From Enterovibrio norvegicus DSM 15893 (GTDB lineage Bacteria > Pseudomonadota > Gammaproteobacteria > Enterobacterales > Vibrionaceae): DNA of 64,000 nt. The position numbers and the translations under genes were made by a program. Under the pieces are notes generated by a model. It saw nothing but the letters and a program-made list of their open reading frames with translations, did no database searches and had not been told where the DNA came from. The stretch lies in contig NZ_FOWR01000005.1 of assembly GCF_900115495.1 (NCBI RefSeq), forward strand, positions 62,001 through 126,000. Reading direction: 5' to 3'. Shown piece by piece: positions 28,326 through 37,241 of this stretch (position 1 is the first letter of the stretch; each line of letters starts with the position of its first letter).

Positions 28326-29906
28326 TTACCTCTTCTCAGGCTCGCCATCGATATGACGAGGGATGGAAAGGGGGTTGTTGGGTTTAATTTCTGGAGGCAG
28401 AAGCGTATTTGGCACGTTCTGATAGCAAACGGGTCTTACAAAGCGCTCGATAGCCATGCTGCCGACGGAGGTTGTTTGGCTATTTGAGGTAGATGGGTAG
28501 GGGCCGCCATGTACCATTGCTGTTGAGACTTCTACACCGGTTGGAAAACCATTGAAAAGAATTCTTCCGACTTTCAGTTCCATTGTATCAATCAGCTGCT
28601 GTGCGAAGGTTTGATCGTCATTTTCACTATAGTGAATCGTACCGGTGAGTTGACCTTCCAGTGATCCCAAAACGTCAAGGGCCTCTTGCTCGCTGTTGCA
28701 TACCACTAACATTGAGAACGAGCCAAAGACTTCTCTATGCAATGCGCGATCTTTTATAAAATCAGAGGCCTCTACTTCGACAAAGGCGGGTTCACAGGCA
28801 TTATGACCTTCAGAATGCCCTTGCGTGATAAGGTTTACTTCTGGGCTGTTGATCAATGCGCTCTTGTTTTCGCAGTAAGACGAAAATATTGAGGGTGTGA
28901 GCATTGAGCCTGCACAATTGCCTTCCATGAGTTTGGACATGTGCTGTTTGAAGTGAGTCAGCGCATCACTCTTGAGCGCAATCACGAGGCCAGGGTTGGT
29001 GCAGAACTGACCCGCTCCCATCATGAGTGATGCGTAAAACTGTTCAGCAAGTGATGCTGTTTGTGCTGCTAGGGAGGCGGGCATGAATACCACTGGATTG
29101 ATGCTACTCATTTCTGCATACACAGGGATAGGCTCTTCACGTTGCTGAGCAAGTGACATCAATGCGGTACCACCTGATTGTGAACCCGTAAAACCCACCG
29201 CTTTTATTTCTGGGTGTGAGACTAAGTGCTGACCAATCTCATTACCAGAACCAAACACTAATGAAAATGTGCCCGGATGAAAGTTCAATTCAGCCAATGC
29301 ATCGACAATACAGCGTCCAATCAATTCAGAGACACCTGGGTGTGCGGAATGGCCTTTAACGATCACGGGACAGCCCGCGGCAAGTGCGGACGCGGTATCT
29401 CCACCAGCCACAGAAAATGCCAATGGAAAGTTACTTGACCCGAAGACAACAACGGGGCCGAGTGGAATTTTTCTTACCCCAAGAAACGGCCTTGGAAGCG
29501 GTTGGCGATCGGGGAGGGCGGTATCTATTCTGACATCTTGCCAACTACCATCTTGGATGACATCGGCGAAAAGTCGGAGTTGATTGGCTGTTCTGGCGCG
29601 TTCGCCTTCAAGTCTTGCTGCAGGTAATCCCGTTTCTTTCATGCCCCTTTCTATCAGTGTGTCACCGAGCGCCATGATGTTATCAGCGATTAGACGCAAT
29701 AAGTCGGCGCGTTGAGAAGCGGAGGTTTTGCGAAAAAGCTGAAATGCTCCGGCAGCTAACACGCAGGCTTCATCGGCATCCTCGCAGGTGGCCAGCCCGA
29801 AAGACGGCTCGAGCTTTTCGTTGATCTTTGGGTCAAACCCTTGAATGCGGCCATTGGTGCCATGAACTGCGCGTCCGCCAATAAACATATTTCCCTGAAC
29901 TGACAT
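28326..29906 (-). CDS. Alpha-ketoglutarate semialdehyde (2,5-dioxovalerate) dehydrogenase
   Basis: 526 residues from the ATG at 29906 (Shine-Dalgarno aaggag). Aldehyde dehydrogenase fold with catalytic Cys302 in Gly-Gln-Phe-Cys-Thr-Asn-Pro-Gly and general base Glu265 in Tyr-Ala-Glu-Met-Ser-Ser. The Gly-Ala-Gly-Gln-Phe-Cys-Thr-Asn-Pro-Gly motif and the Gly-Ser-Ser-Asn-Phe-Pro-Leu-Ala-Phe-Ser stretch mark the NADP-dependent ketoglutarate-semialdehyde group. It would form 2-oxoglutarate as the end product of a non-phosphorylative sugar-acid route, and its place beside a lactonase, a dehydratase and an AraD1-like enzyme supports that. Confidence 0.85.
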   Translation of the reverse strand: MSVQGNMFIGGRAVHGTNGRIQGFDPKINEKLEPSFGLATCEDADEACVLAAGAFQLFRKTSASQRADLLRLIADNIMALGDTLIERGMKETGLPAARLEGERARTANQLRLFADVIQDGSWQDVRIDTALPDRQPLPRPFLGVRKIPLGPVVVFGSSNFPLAFSVAGGDTASALAAGCPVIVKGHSAHPGVSELIGRCIVDALAELNFHPGTFSLVFGSGNEIGQHLVSHPEIKAVGFTGSQSGGTALMSLAQQREEPIPVYAEMSSINPVVFMPASLAAQTASLAEQFYASLMMGAGQFCTNPGLVIALKSDALTHFKQHMSKLMEGNCAGSMLTPSIFSSYCENKSALINSPEVNLITQGHSEGHNACEPAFVEVEASDFIKDRALHREVFGSFSMLVVCNSEQEALDVLGSLEGQLTGTIHYSENDDQTFAQQLIDTMELKVGRILFNGFPTGVEVSTAMVHGGPYPSTSNSQTTSVGSMAIERFVRPVCYQNVPNTLLPPEIKPNNPLSIPRHIDGEPEKR

Positions 29907-29917
29907 GAGTAAACTCC

Positions 29918-30859
29918 TTAATTCTGTGAATGTGCGGGCAGCAGGAAAGAAACATCTGGCTCTGCTAAGCAATTAAAGGTGCGTAAAATACGGGTGCTGC
30001 TGACATCCAACACCGCGACTTGGTCGTTTGTCATGGAGACATAAGCCGTTGTACCGTCCGGATGAAAACTCACGGCAATGGGATCGGCAGGTAGCTCAAT
30101 CACGCCTTTTGGCATCAACGTTTGATCATAAATAGAGATAGAACCGCCTTGGTAATTGGTGACAAACAATTGCTGATTGGGTGACAGGTAGACCCGGGTA
30201 GGATCTTGGCCTGACGCCGCTGACGCTTTTACTGTCAAAGAGGACGTATCAACGGCAACAATGCTGTTGTCTAGGCGGTTCGTAACAAAGAGTGTTTTAC
30301 CGTCTTGTGCCAGGCAGTTACCTTCGGGCTTTTTGCCCGGATACATTGCTACGGGGTCAACGGTGGGTTCCCAAGGCCGTATTTTGGTGACGGTATGACT
30401 AAGCAAGTTCAGACAAAATGCGGTTTCACCGTCGGCGCTTAAAGAAAAAAGGTGCGTCTTAAGTCCACCTGAAGGCAATGCACGGTCTGGCGCTGTTGCT
30501 GTTTTTGGGTTTTCGTATATCACCATGACGTTATGCGATTCACTCATGGCATAAAGTCTGTCTTGATTGTCCATAGCGAGGCCATGAATGCGAAAATATG
30601 GCCACGCACTGATGGTGCGAACATGCTCTCTTCGCTTTATGTCGATGACGAAAATATCACAACCGCCGTTGTCGCCGATGATCCCCGAATTTTCAACGCC
30701 ATAGTGACCGACATAAGCGAATTCACGGTTTGAATCTACGACGAATTCATGTGGGTAGTTTGGCAGTGTGATCTGGGTGATGGCTTCCCCTTTTTCTGCA
30801 TCAAAAAAGCCGAGGGTATGAGCACTTTTTTGGTTAAGAATCAGCGTATCCCTATTCAT
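29918..30859 (-). CDS. YVTN/YncE-type beta-propeller protein
   Basis: 313 residues made of repeating blades with patterns such as Phe-Val-Val-Asp-Ser-Asn-Arg-Glu-Phe-Ala-Tyr-Val and Asp-Gly-Lys-Thr-Leu-Phe-Val-Thr-Asn. No signal peptide, so cytoplasmic. It might be a lactonase of the 6-phosphogluconolactonase/YncE fold or a binding protein; I see no diagnostic catalytic residues. Its position inside the operon, 11 bases before the dehydrogenase, ties it to sugar-acid breakdown. Confidence 0.7.
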   Translation of the reverse strand: MNRDTLILNQKSAHTLGFFDAEKGEAITQITLPNYPHEFVVDSNREFAYVGHYGVENSGIIGDNGGCDIFVIDIKRREHVRTISAWPYFRIHGLAMDNQDRLYAMSESHNVMVIYENPKTATAPDRALPSGGLKTHLFSLSADGETAFCLNLLSHTVTKIRPWEPTVDPVAMYPGKKPEGNCLAQDGKTLFVTNRLDNSIVAVDTSSLTVKASAASGQDPTRVYLSPNQQLFVTNYQGGSISIYDQTLMPKGVIELPADPIAVSFHPDGTTAYVSMTNDQVAVLDVSSTRILRTFNCLAEPDVSFLLPAHSQN

Positions 30860-30880
30860 TCTTCCCTTTCCTTCGTTGTC

Positions 30881-31891
30881 TTAGCGCAAGGCTGCAATGT
30901 GGATTGGATGACTGGGTGTCTTTGGCGTCATGGTCAGCGTATTACGCAGTGGCTTACCAAACTCCGGCACGCAGATTTCAAATACATCACCGTCTTGTGT
31001 TTCGATGCCATCGGCAAAGCTCAAGGTTGATGTGCCAAAATAGTGAACATTCAGATCACCCGGTTGACAGAAAAGGGCATATTTAAAGTGGTGATGCTCT
31101 AGGTTCTTAATGTTATGTGACATGTTGTCTTCACCAGAGGTGAAGGGCTTTTCCCATACCACGTTTTTGTTACGGATAATTTTGCTGCTCCCTTCTAATG
31201 AAGGTGGCAAGTCGCCAATCATGAGCTCGGGGCCAAAACTGGCTTGGCGAAGCTTAGAATGAGCAAGCCACAAATAGTTGTGACGTTCGGTGACATGGTC
31301 TGAAAATTCATTGCCTATGGCAAAACCAACCCGATGCGGTGTGCCATTACTGTCATTGACATAAACACCAACCAACTCAGGCTCTTCTCCAGCATCTTGC
31401 GCAAACGCCGGTGATTCAATGGTGCCATAGGGACGGCGGATGATATTTCCCGTTCCTTTGTAGAACCATTCTGGCTGAGAGGCGATGTGTTGTGAGGTGG
31501 CTTTTCCGTCTTCAAACCCCATTTTAAACATACGCATGGAGTCGGTCAGTGTTGCTTCCTCACCGGCAATTTTTGCGTGCATGGCGTCCCGGGTATCGGC
31601 GCTGCCTAGATGCGTCAAGCCTGTGCCCGTGACAAAACAATGTGCATTGTCGGGATGGTGTATCGGCGGAAGCAACAGTCCATCATCAATCACGCTTTGG
31701 TAGCTGATCGTATGCTCGGTAAGCAAACTGTCGATCAGCGACGTCAGCGTTCTCTCTTCGTTGATGGCCATGTTAACAAGCTCATAAGTTGTTAATGGCA
31801 ATGAAATCGCTTGAAGGCTTTCGTCGTCTAGTACTTTGGCTACGCGAGGGCCTGTTGGGCTCTTGTATTGAATAATGCGGTAAAATGACAT
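30881..31891 (-). CDS. AraD1/XylX-type FAH-family enzyme (2-keto-3-deoxypentonate dehydratase-like)
   Basis: 336 residues from the ATG at 31891 (Shine-Dalgarno aaggga). Belongs to the COG3970 branch of the fumarylacetoacetate hydrolase fold: Thr-Gly-Thr-Gly-Leu-Thr-His-Leu-Gly-Ser-Ala, Glu-Pro-Glu-Leu-Val-Gly (metal-binding Glu pair) and Gly-Asn-Glu-Phe-Ser-Asp. Relatives include XylX of the Weimberg pathway, which turns 2-keto-3-deoxypentonate into ketoglutarate semialdehyde. With the dehydrogenase next door this is the likely reaction. The stereochemistry of the substrate cannot be read from the sequence. Confidence 0.8.
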   Translation of the reverse strand: MSFYRIIQYKSPTGPRVAKVLDDESLQAISLPLTTYELVNMAINEERTLTSLIDSLLTEHTISYQSVIDDGLLLPPIHHPDNAHCFVTGTGLTHLGSADTRDAMHAKIAGEEATLTDSMRMFKMGFEDGKATSQHIASQPEWFYKGTGNIIRRPYGTIESPAFAQDAGEEPELVGVYVNDSNGTPHRVGFAIGNEFSDHVTERHNYLWLAHSKLRQASFGPELMIGDLPPSLEGSSKIIRNKNVVWEKPFTSGEDNMSHNIKNLEHHHFKYALFCQPGDLNVHYFGTSTLSFADGIETQDGDVFEICVPEFGKPLRNTLTMTPKTPSHPIHIAALR

Positions 31892-31901
31892 GTGTGTTCC
31901 C

Positions 31902-33074
31902 TTACTCAATAATGTTGAAGTCATTGAGATACTTATCAGAAATTGAAATACCAAGACCGGGGGTGTTGTCGTCTAAGTTAATGCAGCCGTTCTGTGGCAC
32001 TGGCTCACCTTCGAAGATGTAGTAAAAGAGTTCATTCCCCACTTCTACATCGTGCACCGGGAAGAATTCCGAAATCGGTGATGCGAGCGTCGACATGGTG
32101 AGGTGATAGTTGTGCATTTGACCTGCATGAGGAATAACGGGAACACTATAAACCTCTGCAAGCGCATTGATTTTACGCGCAGCGGTAATACCACCGACAC
32201 GGTTTGTGTCGTACTGAATGACGGACACGGCACGTTTATCGAGAAGTTCTTTGAAACCGTGACTGGTAAATTCATGCTCACCACCTGAAATAGGTATGGT
32301 GGTCAGTTGGTTTAACTCGGCATATCCGTCGATATCATCAGCGATCACCGGTTCTTCTAACCACCGGGGTTCAAACTTCTCAAGTTTAGGGAGCATGCGT
32401 TTTGCGTATTCTAGGTTCCAGCCCATGTAGCACTCGAGCATAAGGTCAACGTCATCCCCAATCACTTCTCTGACGGCTTCTACGCTTTTGATGTTTTCTC
32501 TCATGCCTTGCGGTCCATCGTTAGGGCCATAACCGAATCGCATTTTTAGCATGTTGAACCCCTGATCCAGATAAGACTGCGCCTCGCGCTGCATCTCATC
32601 CAAATCTGTTCGGTAAAGCTTGGAGGCGTAGACGGGGATCGTCTCTTTGGTTCGTCCCCCCAGTAACTTGAACACGGGTTTGCCCGTTGCTTTGCCCATC
32701 AAATCCCAAATCGCGATATCTACACCAGATATTGCTGCCATACCAATGCCTTTGCGTCCCCATGCTAATGTGGAGCGATACATCAATTGCCACAGGTATT
32801 CATAGTCAAAGGGGTCATGGCCTATGATGAGCGGTGCAAGATAGATGTCGATGATCTCTTTCGCTATTCGAGGCGCAAGGGCGACGTTACCGATTCCGAC
32901 CAATCCCGTGTCCGTTTCAATTTCTATAACGGCCCAATCGTGAAACCGGAACGTGCCCATTGAATCCCCTTTACTCCAAAGCAAGTCTTTCGCGTTGGAA
33001 CAAAAATGCTGTGAGGGTGGGACCGTTTTTCCTTTCCATTGGAAAACTCTTGCTTTAACGGATGTGATTTTCAT
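31902..33074 (-). CDS. Enolase-superfamily sugar-acid dehydratase (mandelate racemase / RhmD-like)
   Basis: 390 residues. Metal ligands are Glu214 (Leu-Glu-Cys-Tyr-Met-Gly), Glu240 (Trp-Leu-Glu-Glu-Pro) and Glu266 (Gly-Gly-Glu-His-Glu); the His-Asp dyad is His316 (Ile-Pro-His-Ala-Gly) with Asp289; Lys177/Arg179 lie in the Leu-Lys-Met-Arg-Phe-Gly-Tyr-Gly segment. The overall pattern is closest to the rhamnonate-dehydratase branch. It would dehydrate an aldonate to its 2-keto-3-deoxy derivative. The substrate may be a pentonate given its partners, or a hexonate. Starts right after pdxA2 and is followed by the FAH enzyme after 10 bases. Confidence 0.85.
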   Translation of the reverse strand: MKITSVKARVFQWKGKTVPPSQHFCSNAKDLLWSKGDSMGTFRFHDWAVIEIETDTGLVGIGNVALAPRIAKEIIDIYLAPLIIGHDPFDYEYLWQLMYRSTLAWGRKGIGMAAISGVDIAIWDLMGKATGKPVFKLLGGRTKETIPVYASKLYRTDLDEMQREAQSYLDQGFNMLKMRFGYGPNDGPQGMRENIKSVEAVREVIGDDVDLMLECYMGWNLEYAKRMLPKLEKFEPRWLEEPVIADDIDGYAELNQLTTIPISGGEHEFTSHGFKELLDKRAVSVIQYDTNRVGGITAARKINALAEVYSVPVIPHAGQMHNYHLTMSTLASPISEFFPVHDVEVGNELFYYIFEGEPVPQNGCINLDDNTPGLGISISDKYLNDFNIIE

Positions 33075-34112
33075 TTATGCCTCTGTGTTATTTGTTGCCA
33101 ACGTTTCTTTGAAGGCTGATTGAGCCATGACGCAAGCAAGATTGAATGCATTCAGTGTGGCGTTAACGTTGGCTTGGTTTTTACCGGAGATATCAAACGC
33201 AGTGCCATGAGCGGGAGTTGTAATTGCAATGGGAAGGCCGCCTTGAACGGTAACGCCTTTTTCGAAACCAAGGAGCTTTATCGCGATTTGACCTTGGTCG
33301 TGATACATGGTGACCACGGCATCAAACTCACCGTCTCTGACTTTTAAAAAGAGGGTGTCCGCAGGAAAAGGGCCACTGACCGGGTAATGTTGATCCTGGA
33401 GTGTCTTGACGGCAGGTTGAATGATGTCTATTTCTTCTCTGCCACAAATACCCCCATCACCACCATGCGGATTGAGTGCTGCAATGGCTATTTTGGGACG
33501 GGCCACTCCAGACTTGATAAGGCAATCGTGGATGAGTTTGGTTGCCTCAATGATTCTGTCTTGAGATAGGTATTGCGTGACATCTTTGAATGGAACGTGT
33601 GACGAGATCCTTGAGGTCCAAATATCTCCGAGTGTGTTGAATTCACAGAAATACTCTTCCACTTCTAGCTGATCGGCAAAAAAGTGCAGTTCATCCTCAA
33701 ACGGCATCCCCGCCAACTTCATGGCTTGTTTGTTAAGAGGCGCGAAACAAATGGCATCTATTTCAGACGCTTTCGCCGCATCTAGGCACATGGTCAGTAC
33801 GTTGAGCACTGACGCGCCACTTTCTTTGTTCGCAATACCTACTTTGTGATCCGCTTCAGCCATCGTAGAGACAGGAAGAAAACACACGCTACCTAAGGGT
33901 GTATGTTCTGCCTCCTCAAATGCGTTAATCACTGGAAGGTCATGCATCAATCTTGTCAGTGTTTGTGCATTTTTCCACAACCACTCATCGCCGACTAAGA
34001 CGCAATGGCAGTGGCGAACACGCTGTTCACTGGCGAGTAGTTTGGCCACCAGTTCAGGACCAATGCCAGATGGATCCCCCAAAGTGATTGCAACGACGGG
34101 TGCTTTTCGCAT
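33075..34112 (-). CDS. PdxA2: 4-hydroxythreonine-4-phosphate dehydrogenase-like protein
   Basis: 345 residues from the ATG at 34112 (Shine-Dalgarno ggag). PdxA fold: Thr-Leu-Gly-Asp-Pro-Ser-Gly-Ile-Gly-Pro-Glu at the N-terminus, Ala-Leu-Asn-Pro-His-Gly-Gly-Asp-Gly-Gly and Met-Tyr-His-Asp-Gln-Gly (metal-binding His residues) further on. Catabolic PdxA2 enzymes oxidise D-threonate- or D-erythronate-4-phosphate after a DUF1537 kinase has acted, but no such kinase is in this window. First gene of the minus-strand operon, 76 bases after a candidate operator. Its role in the pathway is unclear. Confidence 0.85.
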   Translation of the reverse strand: MRKAPVVAITLGDPSGIGPELVAKLLASEQRVRHCHCVLVGDEWLWKNAQTLTRLMHDLPVINAFEEAEHTPLGSVCFLPVSTMAEADHKVGIANKESGASVLNVLTMCLDAAKASEIDAICFAPLNKQAMKLAGMPFEDELHFFADQLEVEEYFCEFNTLGDIWTSRISSHVPFKDVTQYLSQDRIIEATKLIHDCLIKSGVARPKIAIAALNPHGGDGGICGREEIDIIQPAVKTLQDQHYPVSGPFPADTLFLKVRDGEFDAVVTMYHDQGQIAIKLLGFEKGVTVQGGLPIAITTPAHGTAFDISGKNQANVNATLNAFNLACVMAQSAFKETLATNNTEA

Positions 34113-34187
34113 GGTGTTCTCCGTGTTCGATGAGTGTCTTTCTTTCATCATTTTTATTGAGTGATAGAGGTACGCTATGCACCCTAA

Positions 34188-34206
34188 TGGTATATAAAGC
34201 GTACCA
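34188..34206. promoter_or_regulatory. Candidate operator A upstream of the catabolic operon
   Basis: TGGTATATAAAGCGTACCA, a near-perfect palindrome (TGGTAT, 7-nt spacer, GTACCA). It shares its design with the sites at 34523 and 42138. Located 76 bases upstream of pdxA2. Confidence 0.7.
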
Positions 34207-34522
34207 GTTGATTTTATTCTTAACAATGTTTTGAAAAAATGGAAGACACAAAATGATTGATCTGACGAATTAAATACACGTATTTCATGCGTTTAATTCG
34301 TTGCATCACACTATTTTTAATATGTAAAAATGACGGGTTAAGGTGTTTATACTTGGTTTATCAGATGTTTAGTGGCGGATTGGAGGGAGGTAATTCACAG
34401 AGTAAGGATTTACTTGTGTGAATCATAACTAAGATCTATTCCTAGAATTACACTGGGAAATAAGAACTAAATCTTATTTTGGACAAAAAGTGCTCAGTGG
34501 GCATTTTGGTTTTCAAGTCTTC

Positions 34523-34541
34523 TGGTATTGTTAATAGACCA
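34523..34541. promoter_or_regulatory. Candidate operator C upstream of the transporter operon
   Basis: TGGTATTGTTAATAGACCA: TGGTAT, 7-nt spacer, AGACCA. One arm deviates from the palindrome by one base, but length and spacing equal those of the other two sites. It lies about 150 bases upstream of the ABC ATPase start. Confidence 0.6.
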
Positions 34542-34692
34542 GTTGAGGGCGAAGAGCGATACGGTGCTTTGCGAAAGGAATACACCCGTGGTCGATATTC
34601 CTTTGCTCGGTTAAGTGAGTGTCACTTCGAAAAACCTATCAACGGAATACGACGTTGGTTTAAAAAATCATGAGCACGTAAGGGAAGCGAAG

Positions 34693-35796
34693 ATGCCTCA
34701 GATTCGAATTCAAAACCTAGTAAAACGCTATGATCATGTCGAAGTCGTCCATGGTCTTGATCTTACCTTTGATGATAATGAGTTCACCGTGCTGGTCGGC
34801 CCGTCTGGCTGTGGTAAATCAACGACCCTGCGAATGATCGCGGGGTTAGAAGACGTGACCTCGGGGGGGATATACATTGGCGATCGCGAAGTGAGTTCGT
34901 TGGAGCCACGCGATCGCGACCTTGCGATGGTTTTCCAAGACTACGCGTTATACCCCCACATGAATGTTGAGAAAAACATCTCGTTTGCTTTGCGCCTCGC
35001 CAAAGTGAATAAAGAGGACATCGCGAAAAAGGTAAAAGAAGTCTCAGAGATGCTGGGGCTAGAGCACCTTCTCCACCGTAAACCTGGCGAACTGTCGGGC
35101 GGGCAGCGTCAACGCGTTGCCATGGGCAGGGCGTTGGCGCGTGATGCATCAACGTTATTGATGGACGAGCCTTTATCGAATTTGGATGCCAAACTTCGTG
35201 CTCAGATGCGTGCTGAGCTGATCTTGATGCGAAAGAAGGTCAATAAAAACATCATCTACGTGACGCATGACCAAATTGAAGCCATGACATTGGGCGACAG
35301 AATAGTTGTCATGAATGACGGATACGTTCAACAACATGGCACGCCTGAAGAATTGTTTTGTCGACCCGTCAATAAATTCGTCGCGGGTTTTATGGGGTCG
35401 CCGTCAATGAACTTCCTTGAGGGAGAACTGATTAACACTGACGGTGAGTTCTTTGTCGAAGGGGAGGGCTTTTCGTTAAAAACCGACCCAGCATTAACGG
35501 CTTCGCTGACCAATTTGTTACAGGCATCTTCTTCTATTCACGTAGGTTTCAGACCGTCTGCTTTTTCTACTGAGTCTATTCCTGATTCAAACCCCATTTC
35601 ATTGCCCGTTTTGGTCACAGAATATTGCGGCTCACAGTCGATCATTGTTTCCGAAATTAACGGACAGCGTATCTCCATTGAAATTGATTCTGAGTTTCTA
35701 CCTAAACAAGGTGAGAACATTACGTTCTATCTTAAGTATACCGATATCTACCTATTTGATTCTAAGACGGAAAAAGCAGTTTACTCAAACGCATAG
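34693..35796 (+). CDS. ABC sugar importer ATPase (MalK/UgpC family)
   Basis: 367 residues from the ATG at 34693 (Shine-Dalgarno aagggaag). Walker A Gly-Pro-Ser-Gly-Cys-Gly-Lys-Ser-Thr, signature Leu-Ser-Gly-Gly-Gln-Arg-Gln-Arg, Walker B Leu-Leu-Met-Asp-Glu-Pro, switch His in Val-Thr-His-Asp, and a C-terminal TOBE domain (from about 240). It powers the permease pair encoded downstream. First gene of the plus-strand operon. Confidence 0.93.
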   Translation: MPQIRIQNLVKRYDHVEVVHGLDLTFDDNEFTVLVGPSGCGKSTTLRMIAGLEDVTSGGIYIGDREVSSLEPRDRDLAMVFQDYALYPHMNVEKNISFALRLAKVNKEDIAKKVKEVSEMLGLEHLLHRKPGELSGGQRQRVAMGRALARDASTLLMDEPLSNLDAKLRAQMRAELILMRKKVNKNIIYVTHDQIEAMTLGDRIVVMNDGYVQQHGTPEELFCRPVNKFVAGFMGSPSMNFLEGELINTDGEFFVEGEGFSLKTDPALTASLTNLLQASSSIHVGFRPSAFSTESIPDSNPISLPVLVTEYCGSQSIIVSEINGQRISIEIDSEFLPKQGENITFYLKYTDIYLFDSKTEKAVYSNA

Positions 35797-35860
35797 TAAC
35801 GTGAGTCCACATGCTGAATCCATTCATCATCTACCCCAAAGCAGTTATGCGGGAGGAGCA

Positions 35861-37207
35861 ATGTTACAGAATATCAATACGTTAAAACGATACACGGCCA
35901 CTGTGATCGCCACAGTGGGTATGCTGATTTCACCTTTTGCGCTTTCTAATCCTTACAAACCCTATGAAGGTGAAGTGCTGGTGGTCAATTTCCCCGCACA
36001 TCCTCACTATGATGCGGTAATGAAGGTATTACCCGATTTTGAAAAAGAGACGGGCATTGAAGTAGAAGTTGACCAACTTCAATACTTGGCAATGCGTCAA
36101 AAACAAACGCTCGAATTGACCAAGCGAAAAGGGGATTACGACTTGATCGCCTATGTGGTTTTTTCTAAGGCGGATTACGTATCGGCGGATCAAATTGAAC
36201 CGCTCGCACGTTTTTTCATGAACCCTAAATTGGCAGATCCAAGCTACGATGCGGACGATCTGATTGATGGTTACGTGCAAAATGTCGGTGTCGCTGGTGG
36301 CGCGAAAGGATACTTACCTGGGCCAACGGGCGCGTTGTTTGGTATTCCTTTTGGCTCAGAGACGTCAGTGTTGGGTTACAGGAAAGACATTTTCGACAAG
36401 CACGGCATCAAAGTGCCAGAGACCTATGAAGAGCTGCTTGAAACCTCTTGCAAGATCCAAGACCTAGAGCCAGACATGGTTGGGCTTGCTTCTCGTGGTA
36501 AATCTGGCCACCAAACCTCCCATGCGTTTCTTCTTCACCTCGCCCCGTTAGGCGGCAGAGTATTTGATGAAAACTGGAAGCCGACCTTGAACAGTCCGGA
36601 GGCAATCCAAGCGGGTAATGCCTTGAAGACCATTTTGGAATGTGGTCCGGAAGGTGGCACTTCGTTTGGCTTATCCGAAGCAAAGAACGCATTCCTACAA
36701 GGAAAAGCGGCCATGTACCTCGACACAACAGTGGTTGCGGGTGAGGTCGACGACCCTCAGAAATCAAAAGTGGTGGGTAAAGTGGCATGGGCTAAACACC
36801 CAATGGGTGTGAAGCATGCTTCACAAACCGGTGGCTTTGGCATTGCGATTCCGAAAAACGCGCAAAACAAAGAAGCTGCCTTTTTGTTGATGCAATGGCT
36901 TACCTCAAAAGAGACGGATAAGAAAATTGCACTCGCAGGTGGCAATCCGTCTCGTTTCTCTACTCACCAAGATAGCGACGTCATTGCAAAATTCCCGCAA
37001 ATGGAAATTTTCGGTGAAGCATTGAAAGATGCTGACCCTGATTGGCGCCCAATTATTCCTGTATGGGGACAGATAAACACCGAGTTAGGCACGAACTTGT
37101 CCAAGGCAATGACCGGCGAAATCACGGTTGAAGAAGCCCTTAACAAGACCAATAAAACAGCGGAAAAAATCATGGATAAAGCGGGTTATTACACTTATCA
37201 ACAGTAA
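35861..37207 (+). CDS. Extracellular sugar-binding protein of the ABC importer
   Basis: 448 residues from the ATG at 35861, which has a strong ribosome-binding site (gggaggagca). A signal peptide ends near Ala-Leu-Ser-Asn (about residue 31). The mature protein is a type-1 solute-binding protein (cluster B/D carbohydrate class) with typical Phe-Gly-Ile-Pro-Phe-Gly-Ser-Glu and Gly-Gly-Phe-Gly-Ile-Ala-Ile-Pro segments. It captures the sugar or sugar acid in the periplasm; specificity is unknown. Confidence 0.9.
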   Translation: MLQNINTLKRYTATVIATVGMLISPFALSNPYKPYEGEVLVVNFPAHPHYDAVMKVLPDFEKETGIEVEVDQLQYLAMRQKQTLELTKRKGDYDLIAYVVFSKADYVSADQIEPLARFFMNPKLADPSYDADDLIDGYVQNVGVAGGAKGYLPGPTGALFGIPFGSETSVLGYRKDIFDKHGIKVPETYEELLETSCKIQDLEPDMVGLASRGKSGHQTSHAFLLHLAPLGGRVFDENWKPTLNSPEAIQAGNALKTILECGPEGGTSFGLSEAKNAFLQGKAAMYLDTTVVAGEVDDPQKSKVVGKVAWAKHPMGVKHASQTGGFGIAIPKNAQNKEAAFLLMQWLTSKETDKKIALAGGNPSRFSTHQDSDVIAKFPQMEIFGEALKDADPDWRPIIPVWGQINTELGTNLSKAMTGEITVEEALNKTNKTAEKIMDKAGYYTYQQ

Positions 37208-37216
37208 ATAACGACA

Positions 37217-37240
37217 GGAGGCAGATATTGGTCTGCCTCC
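37217..37240 (+). other. Intercistronic hairpin between binding protein and permease
   Basis: Perfect 9-bp stem ggaggcaga / tctgcctcc with a 6-nt loop, ending one base before the first possible permease ATG (37242). Its 5' arm contains gaggc, so it could hide a ribosome-binding site, and it may protect the upstream message, giving more binding protein than permease. Confidence 0.75.
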
Positions 37241-37241
37241 A

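Larger units (their letters stand above)
34113..34692. other. Divergent intergenic region of the sugar-acid island
   Basis: 580 bases without a credible gene between pdxA2 and the ABC transporter operon. It holds two of the three candidate regulator sites and must hold both promoters. Short open frames here have no homologous look or ribosome-binding site. Confidence 0.7.
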
